From: Crocinitomicaceae bacterium
GTDB taxonomy: Bacteria > Bacteroidota > Bacteroidia > Flavobacteriales_D > Crocinitomicaceae
DNA: 64,000 bases
NCBI GenBank assembly: GCA_022447585.1
Contig: JAKVAR010000048.1
Coordinates: forward strand, 121,869-185,868
Direction: 5' to 3'
Below, piece after piece: positions 1-7,831 of the stretch. The translations under genes were made by a program, and so were the position numbers. Each line of letters opens with the position of its first letter. Within the stretch, counting starts at the first letter, position 1. The notes under the pieces were generated by a model that saw only the letters and a program-made list of their open reading frames with translations, did not search any database and had not been told where the DNA came from.

Positions 1-1
1 A

Positions 2-160
2 AATAACTTTGTTGATCAGCCAGACTTGATTCAATTCATGATGATTGAGATTAGCACAGAAGATGAGGATGGAACAGCTTTAGACGATGAAACTGCAACC
101 CAACTTTTTATTGTTACAACCGCTATGATTTCATTAATGAATCGCGTAATAAAACAGTGA
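2..160 (+). CDS. 3' end of a truncated gene, unrecognised
   Basis: An open frame runs in from the left edge and stops at TGA 158-160, giving 52 residues of the C-terminus. It has an acidic stretch (STEDEDGTALDDE) followed by a hydrophobic end (TAMISLMNRVIKQ). No family is recognisable from so little. The last bases read GTGA, so the stop overlaps the GTG start of the next gene, which suggests translational coupling and one operon with the thioesterase. The rest of the gene lies outside the window. Confidence 0.6.
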   Translation, partial: NNFVDQPDLIQFMMIEISTEDEDGTALDDETATQLFIVTTAMISLMNRVIKQ

Positions 161-564
161 AACAACCCCGTGAAATAATCAACCTAATGCTAGAGCGCGA
201 TGCGTTCAGCGAATGGATGAACATTGAAGTCATTTCAATTTCTAAAGGAAAATGCAAGCTGATTTGTACTATTAAACAAGAAATGCTAAATGGTTTCGAA
301 ATTCTACATGGGGGCATCACTTTTTCTTTATCTGACTCTGCCCTAGCATTCGCCGCCAACTCATACGGCTATAAATGTGTGAGTATAGAAACTTCAATTT
401 CACACTTGCGTCCAGTAGGACTGAATGAAAAACTTACTGTAGAAGCTACAGAAATTCACAGAGGAAAGACAATAGGAATTTACCAAGTAGACATATTCAC
501 GGAGGAGCAGAAGCTAGTTTCAAAATTTAAGGGAACCGTGAACATCTCTAAGGATAAATGGTAA
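157..564 (+). CDS. PaaI-type hotdog-fold thioesterase
   Basis: A 135-residue protein, the usual length of a single hotdog domain. The family hydrolyses acyl- or aryl-CoA thioesters in the cytoplasm; PaaI acts on (hydroxy)phenylacetyl-CoA. Residues about 45-65 carry the HGG motif (LNGFEILHGGITFSLSD), followed by the central helix with SALAFAAN, which is typical of PaaI. The GTG start overlaps the stop of the upstream gene, so the two are probably co-transcribed. The neighbouring beta-oxidation genes suggest release of CoA from blocked acyl or aryl thioesters, but the true substrate cannot be read from the sequence. The family call is firm; the specific PaaI role is inferred. Confidence 0.85.
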   Translation: MKQPREIINLMLERDAFSEWMNIEVISISKGKCKLICTIKQEMLNGFEILHGGITFSLSDSALAFAANSYGYKCVSIETSISHLRPVGLNEKLTVEATEIHRGKTIGIYQVDIFTEEQKLVSKFKGTVNISKDKW

Positions 565-620
565 ACTCTATATTAGATTAAAAACTGATTCAGGCAGAAT
601 TAAACAATTCTTTATTTTTT

Positions 621-636
621 TCTATGCAAGCATAGA
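621..636. promoter_or_regulatory. Palindromic operator upstream of the marR-fadN-thiolase unit
   Basis: TCTATGC-AA-GCATAGA is a perfect inverted repeat with 7-base arms. It lies 39 bases before the marR start. A candidate Bacteroidota -7 box (TATATTTA, 647-654) follows at a distance that places the palindrome over the -33 region, as expected for a repressor site. The same core occurs before the acyl-CoA dehydrogenase gene (7763-7774). Binding by the adjacent MarR protein is inferred, not shown. Confidence 0.65.
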
Positions 637-674
637 ACATTTTTGATATATTTACTAATCAAAATAAGATAGTA

Positions 675-1121
675 ATGTCAGAAAATAAAGACAAACAATA
701 CCTAATGGATTTCGCTATAAGGCACCTGTGGCATAAAATATCCAGAATGTACAATCAAAAAGCAAATGAATATGGAATCACAATCTCCATCGGGTTTATC
801 TTGCTTAACATTGACAAAGAAGGTACTCCAAGCACTCAATTAGGGCCCAAGATGGGCATGGAACCAACATCGCTTTCTCGAACACTCAAAACCATGGAAG
901 AAAAAGGATTGATTAGAAGGCAAGCTGATCTTCAAGATAAGAGAAAAGTCTTAATATTTCTTACACAAGAAGGAATCGATAAAAGAAGAATTGCGAAACA
1001 TGTAGTTCTAGATTTTAACGAGCGACTTGTTGCAAACATTCCAAAGGGGAAACTAAAAACATTTTTTGAAGTTGCCGAGCGATTGGACACTACAATAGAC
1101 ATCGAATTAAATAACATTTAA
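675..1121 (+). CDS. MarR-family transcriptional regulator
   Basis: A 148-residue winged-helix protein of normal MarR length. The recognition helix region (STQLGPKMGMEPTSLSRTLKTMEEKG) and the following wing (LIRRQADLQDKRKVLIFLTQEG) fit the family pattern of helix-turn-helix followed by a DxR wing at about residues 55-105. It begins a unit with fadN (11-base gap) and the thiolase (2-base gap). MarR proteins of this kind usually repress their own operon and release DNA on binding a small ligand; here a long-chain acyl-CoA or similar ligand is a reasonable guess. The palindrome at 621-636 is its likely autoregulatory site, and the matching site before the acyl-CoA dehydrogenase gene would extend its regulon. 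Confidence 0.9.
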   Translation: MSENKDKQYLMDFAIRHLWHKISRMYNQKANEYGITISIGFILLNIDKEGTPSTQLGPKMGMEPTSLSRTLKTMEEKGLIRRQADLQDKRKVLIFLTQEGIDKRRIAKHVVLDFNERLVANIPKGKLKTFFEVAERLDTTIDIELNNI

Positions 1122-1132
1122 TAGTATACAAC

Positions 1133-3538
1133 ATGAATAGACACATTCGTAAAGTTGCCATTTTAGGGTCAGGGGTCATGGGGTCAAGAATCGCATGTCA
1201 CTTTGCCAATATTGGTTGTGAAGTTTTACTACTTGACATCGTACCTAGAGAATTAAACGAAGTTGAATCAAAAAAAGGACTTACAACAGAATCAAAAGCA
1301 TTCAGAAATAGAATTGTAAATGATGCATTAAAAGCATCTGTTAAGTCTAACCCATCACCAATTTATAGAAAATCATTCGTTTCTCGCATTGCAACTGGAA
1401 ACCTTGAAGATGATTTGTCTAATATTAGCGAATGTGATTGGATTATTGAAGTTGTCATTGAGCGGCTCGACATTAAGCAGGAAGTTTTCAAAAATGTAGA
1501 AAAATACAGAACTCCTGGAACATTAATCACCTCCAACACCTCCGGAATCCCAATTCACATGATGTTAGAAGGAAGAAGTGAAGACTTTAAATCCAACTTT
1601 TGTGGTTCTCACTTTTTCAACCCTCCGCGATATCTTCAATTATTGGAAATCATCCCTTCCCCATCAACTAAACCTGAGGTAATTGAATTTTTAATGGATT
1701 ACGGTCAACGATACCTAGGTAAGAAAACAGTTCTTTGTAAAGACACTCCCGCGTTTATTGCAAACCGTGTTGGTGTTTATTCAATTATGTCTTTATTCCA
1801 CATTGTAAAAGAGATGGAGTTAAGTGTTGAAGAAGTAGACAAATTATCAGGACCCATCATGGGGCGACCAAAATCAGCAACATTCAGGACTTGTGATGTC
1901 GTTGGATTAGACACGTTAGTTCATGTTGCTAATGGTTTAAAAGCGAACTGCCCGGATGATGAAGAGAAAAATTTATTCGAACTACCGAGCTATATTTCAA
2001 CTATGGTTGAAAACAACTGGCTAGGATCAAAATCGAAACAAGGATTTTACAAAAAAGTAAAAGACGACAATGGGAAAAGTCAGATTTTAGCTCTGGACTT
2101 GAACACACTGCAATACCAAGAAAAGTCTAGAGTAAAATTCCCAACTTTAGAAATGGCGAAACCTATTGAAGATTTGCATCAACGAACTAAAATGTTGCTG
2201 ATGGGTATGGACAAGGCTGGTGAATTCTACAGGAAAATTTTTGGAGGATTATTCGCTTATGTCACCAATAGAATACCAGAAATCACAGATGACCTATACA
2301 AAATAGACGATGCTTTAAAAGCTGGTTTCGGATGGGAGTTAGGGCCATTTGAAACATGGGATTTAGTTGGGCTTGATCAAGGAATTAAGTTAGCAGAAAA
2401 AGAAGGCAAAACAATCGCTTCTTGGATTCAAGAAATGAAAGATGTAGGGTTTAAGTCATTCTACAAAATGGAGAATGGTCAAAAGTTCTATTTTGACATC
2501 CCTTCAAAATCTTACAAAGTAGTTCCAGGAACAGAAGACCTAGTTATGTTAGAGTCTTTGGGTTCAGAAAATAAAGTTTGGGGTAACTCAGACACAACAA
2601 TTGTCAACCTGGGTGATGGAATTTTGAATTTAGAATTCCACACTAAAATGAACACAATTGGCGGTGGTGTTATAGAAGGGATTAATAAGGCGTTGGACTT
2701 AGCAGAAAACGAATACTCGGGACTTGTTATTTCAAACTCTGGACAAAACTTCTCTGCTGGAGCTAATGTCGGTATGATATTCATGATGGCTATTGAACAA
2801 GAATATGACGAATTAAACTTTGCTGTTAAAACTTTCCAAGATACAATGATGCGTGTTCGATATTCGAATGTACCAGTAGTTGTTGCGCCTCATAATATGG
2901 CACTTGGTGGAGGTTGTGAATTATCAATGCACGCCGATAAGGTCATTGCTCATGCAGAATTGTATATGGGACTTGTTGAGTTTGGAGTAGGTCTTATCCC
3001 AGGTGGTGGTGGATCGAAAGAATTTGCGAAACGCCTTTCTGATGAATTGGCTTCTGGCGATATTAAAATCAACCGTATGAGGGATAAATTCTTAACAATT
3101 GGTCAAGCCAAAGTGTCGACCTCAGCATATGAAGCATTCGATTTAGGATACTTAAGAGAAGGTATCGATGAAGTTGTTGTTAGTCGTCAGCATCAATTGA
3201 CTAGAGCTAAAGAGGCTTGCGAGTTAATGATTGCTGAAGGGTACATTGCACCAAAACGCGCAAAGAACATAACCGTTCTTGGAAATGAAGGTTTAGGAAT
3301 TGTATACGTAGGGGCAGACACAATGCTTTCTGGGAATTACATGTCAGAGCATGACAGAGTTATTTCAGAAAAATTAGGATTCGTGCTATGCGGAGGTGAC
3401 TTATCTGAAAATACCGTCGTATCTGAGCAATATCTTTTGGACATGGAACGAAAAGCTTTCTTAGAACTTTGCACAGAGAAAAAAACACTTGAACGATTAG
3501 AAAGCATCGTTAAAAAAGGAAAAATTTTAAGAAATTAA
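1133..3538 (+). CDS. fadN: FadN-type 3-hydroxyacyl-CoA dehydrogenase / enoyl-CoA hydratase
   Basis: An 801-residue fusion with the dehydrogenase first and the hydratase last, the order of Bacillus FadN and the reverse of E. coli FadB/FadJ. The NAD-binding Rossmann motif GSGVMG is at residues 12-17. The dehydrogenase active-site region GSHFFNPPRYLQ follows at about 158-170, then the two C-terminal dehydrogenase domains (about 205-460). The crotonase part begins near residue 490, with an oxyanion-hole region SGQNFSAGANVG and GGGCELSMHAD. It would carry out hydration of trans-2-enoyl-CoA and NAD-dependent oxidation of 3-hydroxyacyl-CoA in the cytoplasm. The thiolase follows after 2 bases, giving the substrate for the next step. 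Confidence 0.93.
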   Translation: MNRHIRKVAILGSGVMGSRIACHFANIGCEVLLLDIVPRELNEVESKKGLTTESKAFRNRIVNDALKASVKSNPSPIYRKSFVSRIATGNLEDDLSNISECDWIIEVVIERLDIKQEVFKNVEKYRTPGTLITSNTSGIPIHMMLEGRSEDFKSNFCGSHFFNPPRYLQLLEIIPSPSTKPEVIEFLMDYGQRYLGKKTVLCKDTPAFIANRVGVYSIMSLFHIVKEMELSVEEVDKLSGPIMGRPKSATFRTCDVVGLDTLVHVANGLKANCPDDEEKNLFELPSYISTMVENNWLGSKSKQGFYKKVKDDNGKSQILALDLNTLQYQEKSRVKFPTLEMAKPIEDLHQRTKMLLMGMDKAGEFYRKIFGGLFAYVTNRIPEITDDLYKIDDALKAGFGWELGPFETWDLVGLDQGIKLAEKEGKTIASWIQEMKDVGFKSFYKMENGQKFYFDIPSKSYKVVPGTEDLVMLESLGSENKVWGNSDTTIVNLGDGILNLEFHTKMNTIGGGVIEGINKALDLAENEYSGLVISNSGQNFSAGANVGMIFMMAIEQEYDELNFAVKTFQDTMMRVRYSNVPVVVAPHNMALGGGCELSMHADKVIAHAELYMGLVEFGVGLIPGGGGSKEFAKRLSDELASGDIKINRMRDKFLTIGQAKVSTSAYEAFDLGYLREGIDEVVVSRQHQLTRAKEACELMIAEGYIAPKRAKNITVLGNEGLGIVYVGADTMLSGNYMSEHDRVISEKLGFVLCGGDLSENTVVSEQYLLDMERKAFLELCTEKKTLERLESIVKKGKILRN

Positions 3539-3540
3539 TC

Positions 3541-4716
3541 ATGGGAAGAGCATACATAGTAAAGGGTTATAGAACAGCTGTTGGAAAAGCAGGAAAAGGT
3601 GGATTTAGATTCTCTCGCCCAGATGATTTAGCGGCCGATGTAATTAAACACATAATGCTAGAGGTTCCAGAATTGGATAAAACACGCATTGATGATGTAA
3701 TCGTTGGGAATGCAACACCAGAAGCTGAGCAGGGATTAAACATTGGTAGAATGGTTTCATTAATGGGGTTAGATACGGATAAAGTCCCTGGAATGACAGT
3801 GAACAGATATTGTTCTTCTGGATTAGAAACTATTGCAATTGCCACAGCAAAAATCGAAAGCGGCATGGCTGAGTGTATCATTGCTGGTGGGGTTGAGTCA
3901 ATGTCAACCATGGCCATGGGGGGTTGGAGAATTGTCCCAAACTCAAAAGTTGGTAAAGAAAATCCATCTTGGTATTGGGGAATGGGACTTACGGCCGAAG
4001 CAGTGGCAAAACAATACAGTGTATCTCGTGAAGAACAAGATGCTTTCGCGATGCACTCTCATGAAAAAGCTATTGCCGCAATTAAAGCAGGAAGATTCAA
4101 AGACGATATTGTTCCAATCAACGTTAGCCAAGTTTACCTTGATGAATACGAAAAAAGACAGGAGCGTTCGTTTGTAGTAGATACGGACGAAGGACCTAGA
4201 GCAAGCACATTAGATGGACTTGGAAGATTGAAACCCGTATTCGCGCAAGGGGGATCAGTTACCGCCGGAAACTCCTCTCAAACTTCAGATGGTGCTGCAT
4301 TCTGCTTAGTAATGTCCGAAAAAATGGTAAAAGAATTAAACCTTGAACCAATTGCAAGACTGGCTTCCTACAGCCTTGTTGGTGTTGAACCAAGAATTAT
4401 GGGGATCGGTCCTGTTGATGCCATTCCAAAAGCGATTAAAGCAGCCGGTTTAACTCCAAACGATATTTCATTATATGAATTAAACGAAGCCTTCGCATCA
4501 CAATCATTAGCTGTAATTCGAGAATCAGGAATCAACCCTGACATCGTAAATGTGAATGGTGGCGCAATTGCCCTTGGGCACCCACTGGGTTGTACCGGAG
4601 GTAAACTTACTGTTCAGATGATGAATGAATTAAAAAGAAGAGATTCGAAATATGGAGTTGTCACCATGTGTGTCGGCACTGGTCAAGGCGCTGCAGGCGT
4701 GATTGAAATGCTCTAA
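3541..4716 (+). CDS. fadA: Acetyl-CoA C-acyltransferase (thiolase)
   Basis: A 391-residue type I thiolase of normal length. The acylated cysteine is in NRYCSSGLE (about residue 91). The C-terminal catalytic motifs are all present: [21 protein letters not shown] with the active-site histidine, and [10 protein letters not shown] with the second cysteine. It cleaves 3-ketoacyl-CoA to acetyl-CoA and a shortened acyl-CoA, the last step of the beta-oxidation cycle. It starts 2 bases after fadN, so the pair is translated from one message, and a strong terminator hairpin follows at 4736-4767. A biosynthetic acetoacetyl-CoA thiolase is possible by family, but the fadN context favours the degradative role. 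Confidence 0.93.
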   Translation: MGRAYIVKGYRTAVGKAGKGGFRFSRPDDLAADVIKHIMLEVPELDKTRIDDVIVGNATPEAEQGLNIGRMVSLMGLDTDKVPGMTVNRYCSSGLETIAIATAKIESGMAECIIAGGVESMSTMAMGGWRIVPNSKVGKENPSWYWGMGLTAEAVAKQYSVSREEQDAFAMHSHEKAIAAIKAGRFKDDIVPINVSQVYLDEYEKRQERSFVVDTDEGPRASTLDGLGRLKPVFAQGGSVTAGNSSQTSDGAAFCLVMSEKMVKELNLEPIARLASYSLVGVEPRIMGIGPVDAIPKAIKAAGLTPNDISLYELNEAFASQSLAVIRESGINPDIVNVNGGAIALGHPLGCTGGKLTVQMMNELKRRDSKYGVVTMCVGTGQGAAGVIEML

Positions 4717-4735
4717 TAGAAGCGATCTTAAACGG

Positions 4736-4767
4736 AAAACCTCGTTAATATTCAGCGAGGTTTTTTT
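4736..4767 (+). terminator. Rho-independent terminator after the thiolase gene
   Basis: AAAACCTCG and CGAGGTTTT form a 9-base stem around an 11-base loop, followed by a continuous T run (4761-4767). It closes the marR-fadN-thiolase unit, so the helicase downstream should have its own promoter. Confidence 0.8.
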
Positions 4768-4790
4768 ATTTCAAACAATCTGAATTAAAT

Positions 4791-4798
4791 TATCTTTG
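4791..4798 (+). promoter_or_regulatory. Candidate -7 box before the helicase gene
   Basis: TATCTTTG matches the Bacteroidota -7 consensus TAnnTTTG exactly, 49 bases before the helicase start and just after the preceding terminator. I see no clear TTG element at the -33 position, so the call is tentative. Confidence 0.4.
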
Positions 4799-4847
4799 TA
4801 ATGAATTCACTTCGATTGAAGCGCTGAACGAACAATACTTTGATATC

Positions 4848-6161
4848 ATGGAACAATTTTCCCCAAAGACTTACATTAAAAATGTAGGATTTAAATCCCT
4901 AATGGACATACAGCAACAATCTGTTGATGCATTTCAAAAATTCAATGACGTTCAACTCTTCTCGAAGACAGGTTCCGGAAAAACATTGGCCTTTCTACTT
5001 TCTGTTTTAAGCAAACTTGACCCGAACAAAAAAGAAGTTCAAGCAATTATCTTAGCCCCTTCAAGAGAACTATGTATACAAATCAATGATGTTTTCAGAT
5101 CACTAAAACCAGGATACAAATCAACGGTTTGTTATGGTGGTCATTCAATGCAAGAGGAAAAAAGTAGTTTAAGCGTTGCCCCTGCTGTTGTCATTGGCAC
5201 ACCTGGACGTTTAGCAGATCATATTGATAGAAATAACCTTCATTTACAAAAGTGTGGATTCCTAGTTATTGATGAGTTCGATAAATGTTTAGAATTTGGA
5301 TTCAATGACGACATGAGTTATATCACACGCCAATTATTAGCTCTAGAATATAAAATGCTCGTATCTGCAACAAAGATGGAAGAAATTCCAGACTATATCC
5401 AGATGCACAAACCTTTCACAATTGATAATATTCAAGAAGATGATTTCGTGGATATCCACGAACACTTGGTGAAATATCAGGGAGATTTAATTGAAGGTTT
5501 AGAAGATCTTCTGAATTCATTTAAACACGAAAGAGCAATTGTCTTTTGTAATTATAGAGAAGTTGCTCAAGATGTTTCAAACCAATTAGCTGAAAAAGGA
5601 ATTACGAGTGCATATTACCATGGAGGTCTTGATCAAGACGAACGTGAAAGGGCATTAATCAAGTTCAGACATGGAAGTGTAACGAAGTTAATCTGTACTG
5701 ATTTAGGATCGAGAGGGCTTGATATTCCTGAAATAAATCATGTAATTCACTATCAATATCCAAATAGCGAAGAAGCTTTCGTTCATAGAAAAGGTAGAAC
5801 TGCTCGTATGTCTGCTTCTGGAAACTCATACTTGTTTGTAGGAGAAAACTCGAAACTACCAGAGTACGTCCATCGCCCTGATTCTGAAATCAATATTATG
5901 CCTTCGGCAAATGGAGCAGTTAAACCGGAATGGGAAACTTTATACTTAAGTGGAGGAAAGAAAGATAAGATCAACAAAATTGATGTCGTTGGGTTCCTCT
6001 CTAAAAAAGGAGGATTAGGGCGCGATGAATTAGGAATTGTAACTGTATTAGATAGAACCTCGTACGCTGCAGTTAAAAGAACAAAAGCTCAACAAGTACT
6101 TAAGAAAGTGAAGCATGAAAAAGTAAAAGGGAAGAAATTAAAGATTGAAATTGCGATGTAA
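4848..6161 (+). CDS. DEAD-box ATP-dependent RNA helicase (DEFD variant)
   Basis: A 437-residue protein with the two RecA-like domains of the DEAD-box family. Visible motifs, in order: Q-motif region near the N-terminus, Walker A SKTGSGKT, Ia PSREL, GTPGRL, motif II DEFD in place of DEAD, motif III SAT, then IFCNYRE, CTDLGSRGLDIP and HRKGRTAR. The basic C-terminal tail (KRTKAQQVLKKVKHEKVKGKKLKIE) probably binds RNA. Such enzymes remodel RNA during ribosome assembly, decay or cold adaptation; the specific role cannot be told. It sits between two parts of a beta-oxidation locus with its own terminator-isolated promoter, so it is probably functionally unrelated to them. Confidence 0.92.
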   Translation: MEQFSPKTYIKNVGFKSLMDIQQQSVDAFQKFNDVQLFSKTGSGKTLAFLLSVLSKLDPNKKEVQAIILAPSRELCIQINDVFRSLKPGYKSTVCYGGHSMQEEKSSLSVAPAVVIGTPGRLADHIDRNNLHLQKCGFLVIDEFDKCLEFGFNDDMSYITRQLLALEYKMLVSATKMEEIPDYIQMHKPFTIDNIQEDDFVDIHEHLVKYQGDLIEGLEDLLNSFKHERAIVFCNYREVAQDVSNQLAEKGITSAYYHGGLDQDERERALIKFRHGSVTKLICTDLGSRGLDIPEINHVIHYQYPNSEEAFVHRKGRTARMSASGNSYLFVGENSKLPEYVHRPDSEINIMPSANGAVKPEWETLYLSGGKKDKINKIDVVGFLSKKGGLGRDELGIVTVLDRTSYAAVKRTKAQQVLKKVKHEKVKGKKLKIEIAM

Positions 6162-6172
6162 GAAGCTTAATC

Positions 6173-6691
6173 ATGATTTTAAAAAAACTAGGTTTCAAGA
6201 AAAAAATAACTTTTCGGGGAGAGAGGTCAGTACTGGATGAAATATTCGAGCGGATAACAGAAGGCAAAGCAAAGAAAAAGATCAATTGTCAAAAACTGAA
6301 TCAAAACCAATATGTAATCAATGGCAAAGACAATATAAACCTACCCTTAGAACAAAACTTTTACATTGGACTCTCAAGCTCACCAACAATGTACTGGATC
6401 CATAGTGACATAGATCTCAGAGTTAAAATATCACCTGAGCAAGAAGGCCTGCATCCAATTGAATTTACCCGTAATTTTTGGAAAGGACATCTATTTATTT
6501 TCCTGCTTTTACTTGGCATACAAGTGACGGTTAAAGCATTATTTCCAGCTCCCTACTGGGTATTCATAATCATCTCTTCTATCTGGCTAATCTTGCACTT
6601 AGGATTCCATTATAGCCGGAAAGAAATGGAAAAACAACTTGTATTCGACTTCAAGGAAAGTGTGGCGCTTAAAATGATAAAAATGGTCTAA
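6173..6691 (+). CDS. Hypothetical membrane protein
   Basis: A 172-residue protein I do not recognise. The N-terminal half is polar and basic (ILKKLGFKKKITFRG). Two adjacent hydrophobic segments follow at about residues 105-122 (HLFIFLLLLGIQVTVKALF) and 125-145 (YWVFIIISSIWLILHLGFHY), so it is probably a two-span inner membrane protein with a cytoplasmic N-terminal domain of about 100 residues. It begins 11 bases after the helicase stop and is likely read from the same message. Its last 4 bases overlap the end of the convergent glycosidase gene. Confidence 0.65.
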   Translation: MILKKLGFKKKITFRGERSVLDEIFERITEGKAKKKINCQKLNQNQYVINGKDNINLPLEQNFYIGLSSSPTMYWIHSDIDLRVKISPEQEGLHPIEFTRNFWKGHLFIFLLLLGIQVTVKALFPAPYWVFIIISSIWLILHLGFHYSRKEMEKQLVFDFKESVALKMIKMV

Positions 6692-7701
6692 TTATATCTA
6701 AGATAAACCTCCTTCACTAAAGTCTCAGCCTTCTTATTCTGAACTGTAAACATGTCATTTTTCGGACCTCCAGCATCTTTATGATCAGGAAACCACTTCC
6801 AGAGGAAACCACCTGCAAAATTTTCTTTTGACCACATCACGTCAAACAATACGCTTAACGCTCTCACTTGACAATCCTCACTGATTTCCGCTTTTTTCGA
6901 ATAATCCCATGGTTTCATAGAACAATTCACCGTGCTCCTATAGCCGTATTCTGTAAACAATAAAGGGGTATCGTATTTAGCTGAAATAGAATCCATTTTC
7001 GCAACATGCGCTGACCAACCAGCAATTAAATCTGTTTTAGTCGGTTCTTCTTTTTGTGTGATTGGAAAATAAGCATCCACCCCAATATAATCCAAGTTAC
7101 TCCAGAAGGTAACCTGATCAAAGCAATCCCAATTCTCTGCATAGGTAAGTTTACCAGAATACACTTTCTTGACTTCAGCAATCATTCCTTTCCAAAAACG
7201 ATCTCTAGTAACAACGAATCTATTCAACTCTGTTCCTAAGCAAATCATTTCAACCTGTTCTTCTTCAGCCATTTTTGCGAATTCCAAAATGAACTCTTGA
7301 TACTTCTCTTCAAAAACCAACCAGTCATCTTCATTATTCATTTCAATAAAACCAGTGAATACTCCTCGTCCAACCCAAATCTGTGGCTTTAGCATCACTT
7401 TCAATCCTGCTTTATGCATTTGTTGGATATACTTTTGAGAACCATCTAATCGCTCTCCTATCCATTGCCAATCCGAATTATACCTAAGATTCGGATTATC
7501 CTTTGCAGGAATAAAAGAAAATGGAATTACAGAAACCCAATTTGCATTAACGGATTTCATAGGATCAATATCCTCTTGCGCAACCAATTTATTGATCGAA
7601 ACAAAACTCAATCCATTAATCTTACCTGAAGGCTCAATCGATTTCTGCGCGCAACTGATAAATAGAAACATAAGAAAACAGAAAATCAGGCATTTATTCA
7701 T
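6688..7701 (-). CDS. GH113-like glycoside hydrolase lipoprotein
   Basis: A 337-residue protein with a lipoprotein signal: a hydrophobic stretch ending in LFISC near residue 17, so it is probably anchored to the membrane through that cysteine. The mature part looks like a (beta/alpha)8 barrel. GTELNRF (about residue 157) fits the acid/base glutamate of clan GH-A, and LFTEYGYRS (about residue 250) fits the nucleophile. The layout resembles GH113 beta-mannanase-like enzymes. Other barrel residues seen include the YIGVDAYFPI strand. Substrate is not readable; mannan or a related beta-glycan is the family-based guess. It stands alone, divergent from the acyl-CoA dehydrogenase gene. Confidence 0.75.
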   Translation of the reverse strand: MNKCLIFCFLMFLFISCAQKSIEPSGKINGLSFVSINKLVAQEDIDPMKSVNANWVSVIPFSFIPAKDNPNLRYNSDWQWIGERLDGSQKYIQQMHKAGLKVMLKPQIWVGRGVFTGFIEMNNEDDWLVFEEKYQEFILEFAKMAEEEQVEMICLGTELNRFVVTRDRFWKGMIAEVKKVYSGKLTYAENWDCFDQVTFWSNLDYIGVDAYFPITQKEEPTKTDLIAGWSAHVAKMDSISAKYDTPLLFTEYGYRSTVNCSMKPWDYSKKAEISEDCQVRALSVLFDVMWSKENFAGGFLWKWFPDHKDAGGPKNDMFTVQNKKAETLVKEVYLRYN

Positions 7702-7756
7702 ACTCGAAATATTTAATTCATTGAAAATACACCTTTCATAAATCTATTCAAAAAAA

Positions 7757-7780
7757 ATATAGTATGCATGCATAATATAT
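7757..7780. promoter_or_regulatory. Palindromic operator upstream of the acyl-CoA dehydrogenase gene
   Basis: The core TATGCATGCATA (7763-7774) is a perfect palindrome and extends to 24 bases with a single mismatched pair. The core matches the site at 621-636 (TATGC-NN-GCATA). Both sites are followed by GAACATTTT and, 12 bases from the start of that element, by a TATATT -7-like box (here TATATTCG, 7794-7801). The palindrome would overlap the -33 region. Control by the MarR protein encoded at 675-1121 is inferred. Confidence 0.65.
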
Positions 7781-7831
7781 TGAACATTTTACTTATATTC
7801 GTTTCATAGAATACCATTATAAATAAAAAGT

